Notes: generated by a model from the sequence alone, not told the origin. Shown: positions 27,707 through 37,301, numbered from the stretch's first letter. The stretch is DNA of 64,000 nucleotides from Neorhizobium populisoli (GCF_019430945.1 NZ_JAHYCB010000001.1:310001-374000), one strand, 5' to 3'. Numbers and translations: made by a program.

Positions 27707-28078
27707 CTACCAGAGGTTCCGGCCATCGATGACCGTGTGCGGATGCGCCTCGGCATCGAAATCGTCGAACAGGCGGGCGTTGATGGCAAACTTGCGGGTC
27801 TCGCCATCCCATGTTCCATCCATCTGGAAATCCGGGCTGTCGCTATAGGTCGCGCAGCCGCAGGTGCCGCAGAAATGGTGGGCCACCATTTTCGATTGCC
27901 AGCGATAGATCCGATCGCTGGCAGGCTCGGCCGTCACCCGAACCTGAGCCGGTTCGTAATAGGCAAACAGGTGGCCACGGCGGGAGCAGAAAGTACAGGT
28001 GCAGCGGGTCAGCGCCTGCGGCATCTCGCCATCGACTTCGAATGTCGTCTCACCACAATGGCAGCGTCCGGTCAGCAT
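27707..28078 (-). CDS. GFA family (glutathione-dependent formaldehyde-activating-like) zinc protein
   Basis: A 123-residue beta-sandwich zinc protein. The cysteine pattern of the family is intact: C6-x-C8, C26-x-C28-x2-C31 and C70-x2-C73-x-C75. Family members include Gfa, linked to S-hydroxymethylglutathione formation, but most are uncharacterised, so the activity is not assigned. It sits between two LysE-type exporter genes on the same strand. Confidence 0.9.
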   Translation of the reverse strand: MLTGRCHCGETTFEVDGEMPQALTRCTCTFCSRRGHLFAYYEPAQVRVTAEPASDRIYRWQSKMVAHHFCGTCGCATYSDSPDFQMDGTWDGETRKFAINARLFDDFDAEAHPHTVIDGRNLW

Positions 28079-28123
28079 GATTTTCTCCTCCCAAAGAATC
28101 AGGCCTTAAACTCATGCTGAAGC

Positions 28124-28762
28124 TCAGGCGGCTGCCCGCTTGAAGGTGAGCGACAGCAGGCCGGCACCGATCATCAGCGAGCCGCCGGTGCGGTTGACGA
28201 TGCGCTGTACTTTCGGCTTGCGGATCGTGTTGCGCGCCATGGAGGCCAGCAGGCCGTAAAGCGAGGCGTTCAGCGTGGCGAGCACAAGGAACGTCACTTC
28301 GAACACCATCATCTGGAAGAACAGCGGCTGCGACAGATCCAGGAACTGCGGCAGGAAGGCGACGAAAAAGACGATGCTTTTCGGGTTCAGCGCCGTCACC
28401 GCATAGGTATGCAGGAAAACACGGAAAGGCTTGATGACGACCGTTTCCGCTTCATCGACATCCGCGGCCCGTTCCGACACCGGCGCGCGCCAGAGCTTGA
28501 TGCCGAGATAGATGAGGTAGGCGGCACCGACCCATTTCAGAACCGTAAAGAGCGCCGCAGACGTCGCCAGTAGAGCACCGAGGCCGAGCATCGAAGCGGT
28601 CATCGCCGTGAAATCGCCAAGCGCCACGCCGGCCACCGTCGCCGAGGCTACCTTGCGGCCATGGCTCAGCGCATACGAAATCACGAGCAGAATGGTCGGT
28701 CCGGGAATGGCAAGCAGGACGGACGAAGCGGCGACGAAAGCAAGCCAGTGTTCAAGCGACAT
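28124..28762 (-). CDS. LysE/RhtB family amino acid exporter
   Basis: A 212-residue membrane protein with the signature A-I-P-G-P-T-I-L-L-V-I-S-Y-A-L near residues 17-31 and A-L-N-P-K-S-I-V-F-F-V-A-F-L-P-Q-F in the middle. The ATG at 28762 is chosen because GGAGGA precedes it at 7-8 nt; the frame is open 18 codons further upstream. It is a diverged paralogue of the 27.1-27.7 kb exporter and points the same way, with the GFA gene between them. Confidence 0.9.
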   Translation of the reverse strand: MSLEHWLAFVAASSVLLAIPGPTILLVISYALSHGRKVASATVAGVALGDFTAMTASMLGLGALLATSAALFTVLKWVGAAYLIYLGIKLWRAPVSERAADVDEAETVVIKPFRVFLHTYAVTALNPKSIVFFVAFLPQFLDLSQPLFFQMMVFEVTFLVLATLNASLYGLLASMARNTIRKPKVQRIVNRTGGSLMIGAGLLSLTFKRAAA

Positions 28763-28832
28763 GCGAAATTCCTCCAATGAGGAAGCGAGCAAGCCACCGA
28801 TTTTTTGAGTTGGCAAGCGGTGTTTTAGAAGA

Positions 28833-29120
28833 TCACGCGGCCTTGGTGCTGAGCGGACGGACAGGCGGCTGTTCCCGTTTCATCGCCTGCGCAAGATCGT
28901 AATTCGCCTGCATGGAAAGCCAGGCCCGGGCCGTGTTGACCCCTGCCCGCTCCAGCCGGACGGCAAGATCCGGACTGATGGCCGCACGCCCATTCAAAAC
29001 ACGGGAAAGCGCGACACGCGACATGCCGAGCCGTTCAGCAGCTTCCGTAACGGACAATTCCAGCGGAGCCAGCACATCTTCGCGAAGCAGTTCACCGGGA
29101 TGCGGGGGAGATTTCATCAT
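28833..29120 (-). CDS. HigA-like antitoxin (XRE family HTH), no HigB beside it
   Basis: A 95-residue protein starting M-M-K-S-P-P-H-P-G-E-L-L-R-E, the typical HigA/VapI opening, followed by a helix-turn-helix (V-T-E-A-A-E-R-L-G-M-S-R-V-A-L-S-R-V-L-N). HigA proteins neutralise the RelE-fold mRNase HigB and repress the pair. The usual order is higB then higA, but the gene ahead of this one encodes a GNAT protein. It may act on a toxin encoded elsewhere or purely as a regulator. ATGs at 29120 and 29117 are equivalent candidates. Confidence 0.82.
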   Translation of the reverse strand: MMKSPPHPGELLREDVLAPLELSVTEAAERLGMSRVALSRVLNGRAAISPDLAVRLERAGVNTARAWLSMQANYDLAQAMKREQPPVRPLSTKAA

Positions 29121-29160
29121 AGGATGCGTCCTTCCTTGATGGTGTTGGCCGATCTGTTGG

Positions 29161-29607
29161 TCACCCCACCCATCCATATAACACATCAGGCTCCTTCTCC
29201 TCGTTGCCCGAGCCATCCGTTTCCTCGATCGCCTTGAAACCGCGGGCTTCATAAAAGCGGCGTGCCTCGGTGTTGCACTTGAAGGTCCACAGGCGGAGTT
29301 CGGGATGGGCGGCCTTGGCGACTTCAAGCAATGCGGAGCCGATCCCCTGCCCCTGGGCTTCGGGCAGGATGTAGAGCTGATCGATCCAGCCTTGCCGGAA
29401 GGCGATGACGCCGAGAAGCTTTCCGTTGCGTTCAGCGCCCCAGATCTCGCAGCTCTTGAAAAGAGGACCGCTCCAGTAGCCGCGGTCCTCTTCAGCTGTG
29501 TGCAGGCCGGCAAGCCAAGGCAATCGTGCGTCGAAGGATGTTCGATGCACGATTGCCGCTGCCGGCATATCCTCGATGTTCAAACGTCGCAAACCGATAC
29601 CCGCCAT
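29161..29607 (-). CDS. GNAT family N-acetyltransferase
   Basis: A 148-residue acetyltransferase with the acetyl-CoA binding motif A of GNAT proteins (E-A-Q-G-Q-G-I-G-S-A-L-L) and the later Y-E-A-R-G-F strand-helix. Substrate unknown. The start ATG at 29607 shares its A with the stop codon of the upstream DUF1127-like gene (TGATG), so translation is probably coupled. The open frame continues upstream, but only over that gene. Confidence 0.85.
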   Translation of the reverse strand: MAGIGLRRLNIEDMPAAAIVHRTSFDARLPWLAGLHTAEEDRGYWSGPLFKSCEIWGAERNGKLLGVIAFRQGWIDQLYILPEAQGQGIGSALLEVAKAAHPELRLWTFKCNTEARRFYEARGFKAIEETDGSGNEEKEPDVLYGWVG

Positions 29608-29867
29608 CACCGCCAGCGCTCCCATTGGGGCGCCGAGGGCAAGCCGGGCCGTTTCGGGCGACGGCCGAGGCCGATGTCGTGGAGCATCCGGTCCGGCAGA
29701 TCCTCCAGATTGTTGGCGATAAAGACACGACTGGAGCGATAGGAGCGCCAATGGCGCCAGCCGGCCACTGCCAGCGCACGCAGCATCTTCCAGAGGCCGT
29801 ATTGCCGGTAAAGTTTATCGAGCACGGACGGCAGGTCGTCCGCAATTATAAATTGCAGTTCGCGCAT
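29607..29867 (-). CDS. DUF1127-like small protein
   Basis: An 86-residue Arg/Trp-rich protein. Residues about 35-72 contain the DUF1127 pattern: a basic helix (G-W-R-H-W-R-S-Y-R) and then N-L-E-D-L-P-D-R-M-L-H-D-I-G-L. It is longer than the 47-48-residue DUF1127 proteins at 44.4-45.0 kb, with an extra N-terminal segment. Short DUF1127 proteins in alphaproteobacteria have been linked to RNA binding and stress; this one's role is unknown. It is coupled to the GNAT gene by TGATG. Confidence 0.75.
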   Translation of the reverse strand: MRELQFIIADDLPSVLDKLYRQYGLWKMLRALAVAGWRHWRSYRSSRVFIANNLEDLPDRMLHDIGLGRRPKRPGLPSAPQWERWR

Positions 29868-30245
29868 GGGTTTTCCGCCCTGGCGCCGAAGGCAGCCAAG
29901 TCCTTTCCATGATTTCGAGAGGGGCCGGACGGCTGCGGCGATGACGACGCAGACAGTACGGCAATCAGTTCAGATCAAACTGTGAGAATGGCCAAAAGGC
30001 TTGGATCAAAGGCCTTTCAGCCTCGGGAAACACACACTCGTACGGTGCGCATTCGCGTGACGAAGGTCGCCACGATCGATCCGCCGGTGAGGCGCATAGA
30101 TGCAAGAGCAATGGTCATGATACGCCTCCTTCTTTCGATTTGCGGATGCCGGAAAGGTGCCATCATTTCGGCCACCGGGCAAGCCCACATCCAAAAATTG
30201 CATTCAGAAGCGCGCCATATGGCATAAATGCAACAGGCGAACCTG
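29868..30245. other. Intergenic region with one possible small ORF
   Basis: Between the DUF1127-like gene and murI, both on the minus strand. Longer frames here lack protein-like composition. The only candidate gene is the 33-codon ORF at 30017-30118. No terminator is evident. Confidence 0.4.
30017..30118 (-). CDS. Possible 33-residue small protein
   Basis: ATG at 30118 preceded by AAGGAGGCG at ideal spacing, 33 codons to a TGA. The product starts M-T-I-A-L-A-S-M-R-L and is basic, with a mildly hydrophobic middle (G-S-I-V-A-T-F-V). The SD is the only strong argument. No family recognised. Confidence 0.35.
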   Translation of the reverse strand: MTIALASMRLTGGSIVATFVTRMRTVRVCVSRG

Positions 30246-31046
30246 CTACCGGGTGCTGAGCCCGAAACCCTGCATCAGCCGCCGGGTGGCGAAATCCGGG
30301 TTGCCGGAGGTGAAGACGGCGAAGTCGTAATTGTCGGGATGTTCGGCGCCTTCGACCAGCGGCACCTTGCGACGCGCCTGGCGGGCAATGGCCTCGGCCG
30401 GGTCGAGCCAGTCGACCGGCCAAGGGGCCAACCGGCGGAAGACGTTGGCCATGAAGGGATAATGCGTACAGGCCAGCACGATGATGTCGGTCTTCTTGCT
30501 GTCCCGGTCGATGAAGCACGGCGCGACCTCTGCCATGATGGCTTCATCGGAAATCGTCTCGCCACGGATATAGGCTTCAGCCATGCGGGCGAGGTTTTCC
30601 GAGCCGACCAGACGGACGTGACATTGGGTGGCGAAGGACTGGATGAGGTCGCGGGTATAGGCGCGTTTCACGGTGCCGGGGGTCGCCAGAACCGAAACAA
30701 GGCCGGAGCGGGTGCGCTCGGCGGCGGGCTTGATGGCCGGCACGGTGCCGACGAAGGTCATGAACGGAAATTTTTCGCGAAGATCGGCACCGGCCAGCGT
30801 GAAGGCGGTGTTGCAAGCGATGACGCAGATTTCCGGATCGTAGTCCTTTAGGAGCTTTTCGAAGAGGGTGAGGATACGTTCCCTCAGCGCCGGTTCTTCC
30901 CAGCCGCCATAGGGGAACCCTGCGTCGTCGGCGATGTAGATGAAGCCGCGTTCCGGCATCAGCACACGCGCCTCGCGCAGCACGGTCAGGCCGCCGATGC
31001 CCGAATCGAACATCAGCACCGGCTTCAGGTCATTCTTCTGCGTCAT
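30246..31046 (-). CDS. murI: Glutamate racemase
   Basis: A 266-residue cofactor-independent racemase that makes D-glutamate for peptidoglycan. The two catalytic cysteines are in A-C-N-T-A (C78) and L-A-C-T-H-Y (C193), and the substrate-binding D-S-G-I-G-G is at 14-19. It starts 17 nt before the end of the trmJ-like gene (overlap 31030-31046), so the two are cotranscribed. Confidence 0.96.
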   Translation of the reverse strand: MTQKNDLKPVLMFDSGIGGLTVLREARVLMPERGFIYIADDAGFPYGGWEEPALRERILTLFEKLLKDYDPEICVIACNTAFTLAGADLREKFPFMTFVGTVPAIKPAAERTRSGLVSVLATPGTVKRAYTRDLIQSFATQCHVRLVGSENLARMAEAYIRGETISDEAIMAEVAPCFIDRDSKKTDIIVLACTHYPFMANVFRRLAPWPVDWLDPAEAIARQARRKVPLVEGAEHPDNYDFAVFTSGNPDFATRRLMQGFGLSTR

Positions 31047-31863
31047 TCCCCGTCGTCTCCCCAGATACCCCTTCAGGCTTCGGCCCGGTCTTTTTCGACC
31101 ATCCGCGGGGAAAGCGATCGAGCGAGTTGATGACGCCCCGGAACACGCTGATCTCCTGTTCCGTAAACCCCCGCCGCGAGATGACAGCGCGCAGGTTGTC
31201 GACCATTCTGGGCTTTTTCGCGGGCGGATGGAAATAATTGCGGGAATCCAGCGCCTCTTCCAGATGTTCGAACAGGCCGATTACCTGTTCCTTGGTGGAC
31301 GGACGCTGCTCGATCGGCAGGAAGACGGTTTCCGCGAGATCATCGATGCCGGATTTCATCCATTCATAGGACATCAGCAGCACCGCCTGGGCGATGTTCA
31401 GCGACGCGAAAGCCGGGTTGACCGGAAACGTGACGATCTCGTCGGCGAGCGCCACCTCCTCATTGGTCAGACCATAGCGCTCGCGACCAAAGAGGATGCC
31501 GGTCTTTTCGCCGGTCTTGAACTTGCCGCGCAGGGTTTCCGCGGCGGTCACCGGCGAGCGGACCGGCTTGAAGCCGTAACGTTCGCGCGCTGTCGTGGCG
31601 TAGACGAAGTTCAGGTCGGCGATCGCCTCCTCCAGCGTGTCGTAGACCTTCGTGCCGTCGATGACGTGGTCGGCCTTGGAGGCAGCGGAGCGGGCCTTTT
31701 CGCTCGGCCAGCCATCACGCGGGTTGACGAGGCGCAGTTCCGCGAGGCCGAAATTTGCCATGGCGCGGGCCACCATGCCGATATTCTCGCCGAGCTGAGG
31801 CTCCACCAGAATGACCGCCGGGCCTTCGGCAATCAGTTCGCGCTCGCTGTTCGTGCCTGACAT
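31030..31863 (-). CDS. RNA methyltransferase, SPOUT family (TrmJ/LasT type)
   Basis: A 277-residue SPOUT methyltransferase. The N-terminal [21 protein letters not shown] segment and the knot motifs ([14 protein letters not shown] and [12 protein letters not shown]) fit the TrmJ group, which 2'-O-methylates position 32 of tRNAs. A C-terminal helical extension follows. The precise target is inferred from family only. It overlaps murI downstream. Confidence 0.88.
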   Translation of the reverse strand: MSGTNSERELIAEGPAVILVEPQLGENIGMVARAMANFGLAELRLVNPRDGWPSEKARSAASKADHVIDGTKVYDTLEEAIADLNFVYATTARERYGFKPVRSPVTAAETLRGKFKTGEKTGILFGRERYGLTNEEVALADEIVTFPVNPAFASLNIAQAVLLMSYEWMKSGIDDLAETVFLPIEQRPSTKEQVIGLFEHLEEALDSRNYFHPPAKKPRMVDNLRAVISRRGFTEQEISVFRGVINSLDRFPRGWSKKTGPKPEGVSGETTGNDAEE

Positions 31864-31924
31864 TTTTTAGTTCCGTCTCTCAATTTGCGCCCGCAATAGC
31901 CTTAGCAGCCGTGGCGGGCAAGTC

Positions 31925-33916
31925 TTACGCGGCAACGGGATAAAGCCGGCCGAGCATGGTGCCGATCATTTCGACGCCGACGCGGGTGCCGTGCTTGAAG
32001 ATCGGCAGATGCCGGCCGGCGGCGCGGGAGAGATTGCGCTTCACGCCGAAACATTCCGATCCGCGCGGCGCCAGCAGCTCGATATTCTTCAGAGCATCTT
32101 CCAATGCCGCAAGCACCTCGCCCTCCGGTTTACGTCCGGCCTGAACCGCATTGCGAGCAAAAATGCGCGCCCAATAGGTGGCACCAAGGAAGATCGCCAG
32201 CGTCTGCCGCACCTGCCCGGGCCGGGTCACCACCGACCAGGATGTGCCGAGCGGGCGGGCGGCGATGGTTACGTCGCGATACGCTGCATCGAGTTTTCGC
32301 GACAGCTCGATCACCTCGAAACCGTTGCGGCCCTCCTTCACGGCCGTAAGCAGAGCCTGCAGGCCGCCATACCAGCGGGTGAGTGCCTGATCGAGCGTCG
32401 AACGGGTCGAGGCCGGCAGGACGAGGAAAGCCGCGACGGTGCCGGCAATGGCGCCGATCAGGGTTTCCTCGATGCGCAGCGCCAGAAGATCGACCGTCAG
32501 CGTGCCGATCAGGCCGTAGATCAGGCAGAGCACGATCGAGATGAAGAAGGTCATCAAAGCGTAGGAGACCTGCAGGAAATAGAAGCCGAGGAAGATGCAG
32601 GCGGCGACCAGCGGCACCGAGACGAGCGGCTGCGGGCCGATATAGGTCGCGACGACCAGACCGATACCGATGCCCAAAAGCGTGCCGATCGATCGCTGCA
32701 GGGCACGGATCGCCGCATCGCCGCGCGACTTGGTATTGGTGAAGATCAGGAAAGCGGTCATGACAGCCCAGAACCAGCGGTCGCGCGACAGCATCAGGCC
32801 GAAAGCCATGGCGAGCGAGGCGGCGACAGTGATCTGCACCGCGGCGCGCATGACCGGGTTCTTCAGCGAAAAATCCAGCCTGGCCGGCGGCGGGGCGGCA
32901 GCGGCATTTTTGATGGCGCGAAAGCCGGTCGTCCGTCCCTCCTCGACCAACTCGTTCAGACCCGCCCTCGCCTTCTGCAGCCAGATAAGCGCGCGAGCGG
33001 TCTCGGCGCTCTTTTCGTCACCGGTTGCTGCCGGACCGGCAGCGATCTTTTCCGCCAGATCCGCATCGTCCTCGATCAGGGCATGCACCAGCATGAAGGG
33101 CGGCAGAGCCTCAAGAGACAAGACGATGGCGCTTTCGGCCGCCAGGTGCACGTCGAAGATCTTCATGGCGAGTGCCGTGAGCGGCTCGTCCTCCGCCTCG
33201 ATTGCGCCATCCTGCGGCCGCGGCAGAAAACCTTCGGCCATCAGCACGACATCCTTCAGCCGCTCCTCCAGCGCCCGCAATTCGCGGCGGTCCGCATCCT
33301 CCCATGTATTGCCACTGGAAAGCACGGCAAGCTTCATCAGGATATCCGTGACGCGGCCCTGGATCGCCACCAGCGACTGAAGCAGATCACGCCGCCAATC
33401 GTCCGGCAGGATGTAGGTCCGCACCACATGGCCGGTGACGACGGCGACGGCCGGCCCGAGTGCGGCCAGCGGCAGATCGGAAAGGCTCGGGCGTAGATAG
33501 GCGCCCATGAAATAGGAGGTGAAGGCGAACATGCCGACCGCGAAGCCGCGCGGCCCATAGATCCGGGCGACGCTGGCCAAAGCGATGACCACGATGAACA
33601 TCGGGTCGGAAATAAAGCGCCAGTCCTCCAGCGCCGCGGCGAGCCCGACGCAGGCGAGAGACACGACGCTGCCGATCAGCCGGGTCTTCAGCTGCTCTTT
33701 CGGCAACCGGTCGCGCACCGCGACGCCGCCTTCGATGGACAGGATGATCGCCAGACCATAAGCGATGGTCGGCAGCGCTAGGCCCGCGAGATGGATCGCG
33801 GCAAGAACCGAGACGGTGGCGATCACCGTCAGTGTCACGCGCCCCGCCATGCGGAAACGCGACAGCGCCGGGTCATTTGCCAGCAGCCAGTCCCGGATTT
33901 TCGCAGCAGGTTTCAT
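31925..33916 (-). CDS. FUSC family inner-membrane protein (AaeB-like efflux)
   Basis: A 663-residue protein with two blocks of hydrophobic segments (about residues 25-165 and 350-510) separated and followed by soluble helical regions, the layout of FUSC/AaeB proteins. Relatives export aromatic carboxylates or related compounds together with a membrane-fusion partner. No AaeA-type gene is adjacent, so the function is open. It is transcribed on the minus strand just upstream of trmJ-murI. Confidence 0.85.
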   Translation of the reverse strand: MKPAAKIRDWLLANDPALSRFRMAGRVTLTVIATVSVLAAIHLAGLALPTIAYGLAIILSIEGGVAVRDRLPKEQLKTRLIGSVVSLACVGLAAALEDWRFISDPMFIVVIALASVARIYGPRGFAVGMFAFTSYFMGAYLRPSLSDLPLAALGPAVAVVTGHVVRTYILPDDWRRDLLQSLVAIQGRVTDILMKLAVLSSGNTWEDADRRELRALEERLKDVVLMAEGFLPRPQDGAIEAEDEPLTALAMKIFDVHLAAESAIVLSLEALPPFMLVHALIEDDADLAEKIAAGPAATGDEKSAETARALIWLQKARAGLNELVEEGRTTGFRAIKNAAAAPPPARLDFSLKNPVMRAAVQITVAASLAMAFGLMLSRDRWFWAVMTAFLIFTNTKSRGDAAIRALQRSIGTLLGIGIGLVVATYIGPQPLVSVPLVAACIFLGFYFLQVSYALMTFFISIVLCLIYGLIGTLTVDLLALRIEETLIGAIAGTVAAFLVLPASTRSTLDQALTRWYGGLQALLTAVKEGRNGFEVIELSRKLDAAYRDVTIAARPLGTSWSVVTRPGQVRQTLAIFLGATYWARIFARNAVQAGRKPEGEVLAALEDALKNIELLAPRGSECFGVKRNLSRAAGRHLPIFKHGTRVGVEMIGTMLGRLYPVAA

Positions 33917-34052
33917 CGATCATCCCCGACCGGCCCTTCGCCTGACGTGGGGGCCGGTATGTCGGGAGGCAATATATTCCCGCCTGAGGCTTTGGCGAGG
34001 GTGTTCACATCATCGGATCGCCTGCCCCGCATGCGAATCATCCGCGCCGCCG

Positions 34053-34595
34053 TCATTCACCCTTGGCGATCGACTGCATTTCCTCAAACAGGCTGTCGCT
34101 TTCGCCATCGGTCACCCGATGGATGTCATCGATGACCGGCTTGCCAGCTTCCTGGATGACGTCGAAATGCACTTCCGAGACGCTGTCCTTGATCTCGGTA
34201 TCGTCGATGCAGGTCCACTGCTTGAAGGTGACCTTGACGTCGGTGGCGCCGTTCTTGCCAGGCGCCGTCGTGGTGGTGATTTCCTTGAGCGGGCAGCCAT
34301 CCTGCGACGAGGTGATGACATCATAACCGAAGGGATCGCCCGGTTTGCCATCGTCGGTGTCGTAGGCGGGATGCTTGGCGGCTTCGATATAGGCCGACTG
34401 GAAGCGCTTGCTGAACAGTTTTGCCAGCGGGTCGGGATCGAAAATATACTTCCAGTCCTGATCGACCGTGTTCCAGTTGTCCTCGGTGGTCTTCATCACT
34501 TCCTTGACGGGATCGATGACGTCAGCCGCCACCGCGAAGGTGGAGGCGAGCGAGGTGACCAGAGAAAATGCAAGGGCGAGCGGCAGGCTCCGCAT
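34053..34595 (-). CDS. Secreted hypothetical protein
   Basis: A 180-residue protein with a clear signal peptide (M-R-S-L-P then a hydrophobic core, cleavage after A-V-A at about residue 24). The mature protein is acidic, with two cysteines (in Q-D-G-C-P and W-T-C-I) that could form a disulfide in the periplasm. I recognise no family. It stands alone between the FUSC gene and the divergent icd. Confidence 0.75.
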   Translation of the reverse strand: MRSLPLALAFSLVTSLASTFAVAADVIDPVKEVMKTTEDNWNTVDQDWKYIFDPDPLAKLFSKRFQSAYIEAAKHPAYDTDDGKPGDPFGYDVITSSQDGCPLKEITTTTAPGKNGATDVKVTFKQWTCIDDTEIKDSVSEVHFDVIQEAGKPVIDDIHRVTDGESDSLFEEMQSIAKGE

Positions 34596-34819
34596 GGGAA
34601 TATTCCGGTTGCTTGAGAGATTCTGGCGGACATTAACCCGGCATTATGGTTTGGCAAGGGCAATCATCCCGCGTTGCGAGGCGGCCGCGATTTCTCGCCC
34701 GAAAAGCCACATAAGCCGGCCTGAATGCCTTTGCGTTCCGGCTTGCCGATGCTATAGCGCAAACAGGTTTTCACCCGTCGGGGCCACCATTCCCGACGTT
34801 TCACCACAAGAGGAATTCC

Positions 34820-36034
34820 ATGAACAAGATCAAGGTAGCAAACCCGGTCGTCGATCTCGACGGCGACGAGATGACCCGCATCATCTGGCAGCTCATCAAG
34901 GACAAGCTGATCCTTCCCTATCTCGATCTCGACATCGAATATTACGACCTCTCGGTCGAGAACCGCGACGCGACGAACGACCAGGTCACCGTCGATGCGG
35001 CCAACGCCATCAAGAAGCACGGCGTCGGCATCAAGTGCGCGACGATCACGCCGGACGAGGCCCGCGTCAAGGAATTCAACCTCAAGGAAATGTGGAAGAG
35101 CCCGAACGGCACGATCCGCAACATCCTCGGCGGCGTGATCTTCCGCGAGCCGATCATCTGCAAGAACGTGCCGCGTCTCGTTCCGGGCTGGACCCAGCCG
35201 ATCGTCGTCGGCCGTCATGCTTTCGGCGATCAGTACAAGGCAACCGATTTCAAGTTCCCGGGCAAGGGCACGCTGTCGATCAAGTTCGTCGGTGAAGACG
35301 GCGCCGTGATCGAGAAGGAAGTCTTCAAGGCTCCGGATGCCGGCGTCGCACTTGCCATGTACAACCTCGACGAATCGATCCGCGATTTCGCCCGCGCCTC
35401 GCTGAATTACGGCCTGATGCGCAAGTGGCCGGTCTATCTGTCGACCAAGAACACCATCCTCAAGGCCTATGACGGCCGCTTCAAGGACATCTTCCAGGAA
35501 ATCTTCGATGCCGAATTCAAGGCACAGTTCGACGAACTGAAGATCACCTACGAGCACCGCCTGATCGACGACATGGTCGCTGCCGCTCTCAAGTGGTCCG
35601 GCGGTTACGTCTGGGCTTGCAAGAACTACGACGGCGACGTCCAGTCCGACATCGTCGCACAGGGCTTCGGTTCGCTCGGCCTGATGACCTCGGTTCTCCT
35701 GTCGCCGGACGGCCGCACGGTCGAAGCGGAAGCCGCCCATGGCACGGTTACCCGTCACTACCGCCAGCACCAGAAGGGCCAGGAGACTTCGACGAACTCG
35801 ATCGCCTCGATCTTCGCCTGGACCCGCGGTCTCGCACACCGCGCCAAGCTGGACAACAATGCCGAACTCGCCAAGTTCGCCTCGACGCTGGAAGTCGTGT
35901 GCGTCGATACCGTCGAAGCCGGCCACATGACCAAGGACCTGGCGCTGCTCATCGGCCCGGATCAGCCGTGGCTCTCGACCACCGCTTTCCTCGACAAGAT
36001 CGATGAAAACCTCAAGGTCGCAATGGCTGCCTAA
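34820..36034 (+). CDS. icd: NADP-dependent isocitrate dehydrogenase
   Basis: A 404-residue enzyme of the eukaryote-like NADP-IDH subfamily typical of rhizobia. The opening [14 protein letters not shown], the P-N-G-T-I-R-N substrate segment, and A-H-G-T-V-T-R-H near the NADP site are all present. It converts isocitrate to 2-oxoglutarate in the TCA cycle and is a main NADPH source. AGAGG lies ahead of the ATG, and a strong terminator follows 27 nt after the stop. Confidence 0.97.
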   Translation: MNKIKVANPVVDLDGDEMTRIIWQLIKDKLILPYLDLDIEYYDLSVENRDATNDQVTVDAANAIKKHGVGIKCATITPDEARVKEFNLKEMWKSPNGTIRNILGGVIFREPIICKNVPRLVPGWTQPIVVGRHAFGDQYKATDFKFPGKGTLSIKFVGEDGAVIEKEVFKAPDAGVALAMYNLDESIRDFARASLNYGLMRKWPVYLSTKNTILKAYDGRFKDIFQEIFDAEFKAQFDELKITYEHRLIDDMVAAALKWSGGYVWACKNYDGDVQSDIVAQGFGSLGLMTSVLLSPDGRTVEAEAAHGTVTRHYRQHQKGQETSTNSIASIFAWTRGLAHRAKLDNNAELAKFASTLEVVCVDTVEAGHMTKDLALLIGPDQPWLSTTAFLDKIDENLKVAMAA

Positions 36035-36060
36035 GCTCAAGAAAATCGGCTAATGATTCC

Positions 36061-36089
36061 ACGGCGGGGAGAAATCTCCGCCGTTTTTC
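36061..36089 (+). terminator. Rho-independent terminator after icd
   Basis: ACGGCGGGGA (36061-36070) pairs with TCTCCGCCGT (36075-36084), ten pairs including one G-U, closed by GAAA, then a run of T. Confidence 0.9.
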
Positions 36090-36110
36090 GTCTGGAGGAG
36101 CCCGCGCACC

Positions 36111-36557
36111 ATGCCCAATACAATCCGCCCGTTCGAGCAGAATGATTACGCCCGGTGGGCGCCGCTGTGGGAAGCCTATCTGCGCTTCTACGAGACAGTG
36201 CTGCCCAAGGAGCAGTACGAGCTCACCTTCAGCCGCCTGCTCGATCCGGCGGAACCGATGTACGGCCTCGGCTCCTTCGACGAGACCGGCAAGATGGTCG
36301 GCATCACCCACGCGATCTTCCACCGCTCCTGTTGGCTGCCCGACTGGACCTGTTATCTGCAGGATCTCTACGTCCACATGAGCCAGCGCGGCAAAGGCAC
36401 CGGTGAAGCGCTGATCGATGCTGTGGCCGCACTCGCGCGTGAAAAGAAAGCGACGCGGCTCTACTGGTTGACGCACGAAAGCAATTCTACGGCACGGCGT
36501 CTCTATGACCGCGTAGCGCAGAACGCAGGGTTCATCCAGTATCGCAAGCCGATCTGA
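36111..36557 (+). CDS. GNAT family N-acetyltransferase
   Basis: A 148-residue acetyltransferase starting with the common I-R-P-F-E-Q-N-D-Y opening. Motif A reads S-Q-R-G-K-G-T-G-E-A-L-I, preceded by the strand L-Q-D-L-Y-V, and the R-L-Y-D-R-V end strand is also present. Substrate unknown. It has its own start about 20 nt past the icd terminator, with GGAGG upstream. Confidence 0.88.
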   Translation: MPNTIRPFEQNDYARWAPLWEAYLRFYETVLPKEQYELTFSRLLDPAEPMYGLGSFDETGKMVGITHAIFHRSCWLPDWTCYLQDLYVHMSQRGKGTGEALIDAVAALAREKKATRLYWLTHESNSTARRLYDRVAQNAGFIQYRKPI

Positions 36558-36631
36558 GGGCCACACGCGGGCCTGTCTTGATTCCGTTATGCATACACAT
36601 TAGAACGTAACGCGAACACGGAGGATGCTTC

Positions 36632-37258
36632 ATGACCGACGAACTGGTGCTCTATACCAACCCGATGTCGCGCGGCCGCATTGCCCGCTGGATGCTGGAA
36701 GAGATCGGCGCGCCCTACCAGACCGAGATCCTACATTTCGGCACGACGATGAAGGGCAACGATTACAGACAGGTCAATCCGATGGGCAAGGTGCCGGCGG
36801 TCGTGCACGGCAAGACCGTGGTGACCGAATGCGCCGCGATCTGCGCCTATCTGGCCGATGCCTTCCCTGGAAAAGGCCTCGCACCGGCGCCCGCCGACCG
36901 CGCCGATTATTACCGCTGGATGTTCTTCGCCGCCGGCCCGCTGGAGGCGGCCGTCAGCAACAAGGCGCTCGGTTTCGAAGTGCCGAAGGAACGGGAGCGG
37001 ATGGTCGGTTACGGCACGTTCAAGGACGTCATGGATACGCTTGAAACGGCAGTCCGGACCAATCCCTACATCGCAGGCGACACGTTTACCGCAGCCGACG
37101 TCTACGTCGGCTCGCAGATCGGCTACGGCCTGCAATGGGGAACGATCGAAAAGCGCGCAGCCTTCGAACAATATTTCGGGCGGCTGGCGCTGCGCGAGGC
37201 CTATCAGCGGGCAAACGACAAGGACAATGCCGCGGCTGCCGAGTTGCAGAAGGCGTAG
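36632..37258 (+). CDS. Glutathione S-transferase family protein
   Basis: A 208-residue protein with a thioredoxin-like N-terminal domain: the start L-Y-T-N-P-M-S-R-G-R, the cis-Pro segment G-K-V-P-A-V and the glutathione-contacting T-E-C-A-A-I. An all-helical C-terminal domain follows (A-A-D-V-Y-V-G as N-capping box). Serine in S-R-G-R is the likely catalytic position. It probably conjugates or reduces electrophiles with glutathione. Monocistronic by appearance. Confidence 0.9.
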   Translation: MTDELVLYTNPMSRGRIARWMLEEIGAPYQTEILHFGTTMKGNDYRQVNPMGKVPAVVHGKTVVTECAAICAYLADAFPGKGLAPAPADRADYYRWMFFAAGPLEAAVSNKALGFEVPKERERMVGYGTFKDVMDTLETAVRTNPYIAGDTFTAADVYVGSQIGYGLQWGTIEKRAAFEQYFGRLALREAYQRANDKDNAAAAELQKA

Positions 37259-37301
37259 GCCGCCTCGTGCAATTCGTTAGGGCTTTGCCACGGAAGTCGG
37301 A

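Noticed and set aside
29982..30227. 81-codon plus-strand frame ahead of murI
   Set aside because: No SD and Arg/Ile-rich shadow-like composition; it is antisense to the better-supported small ORF at 30017-30118.
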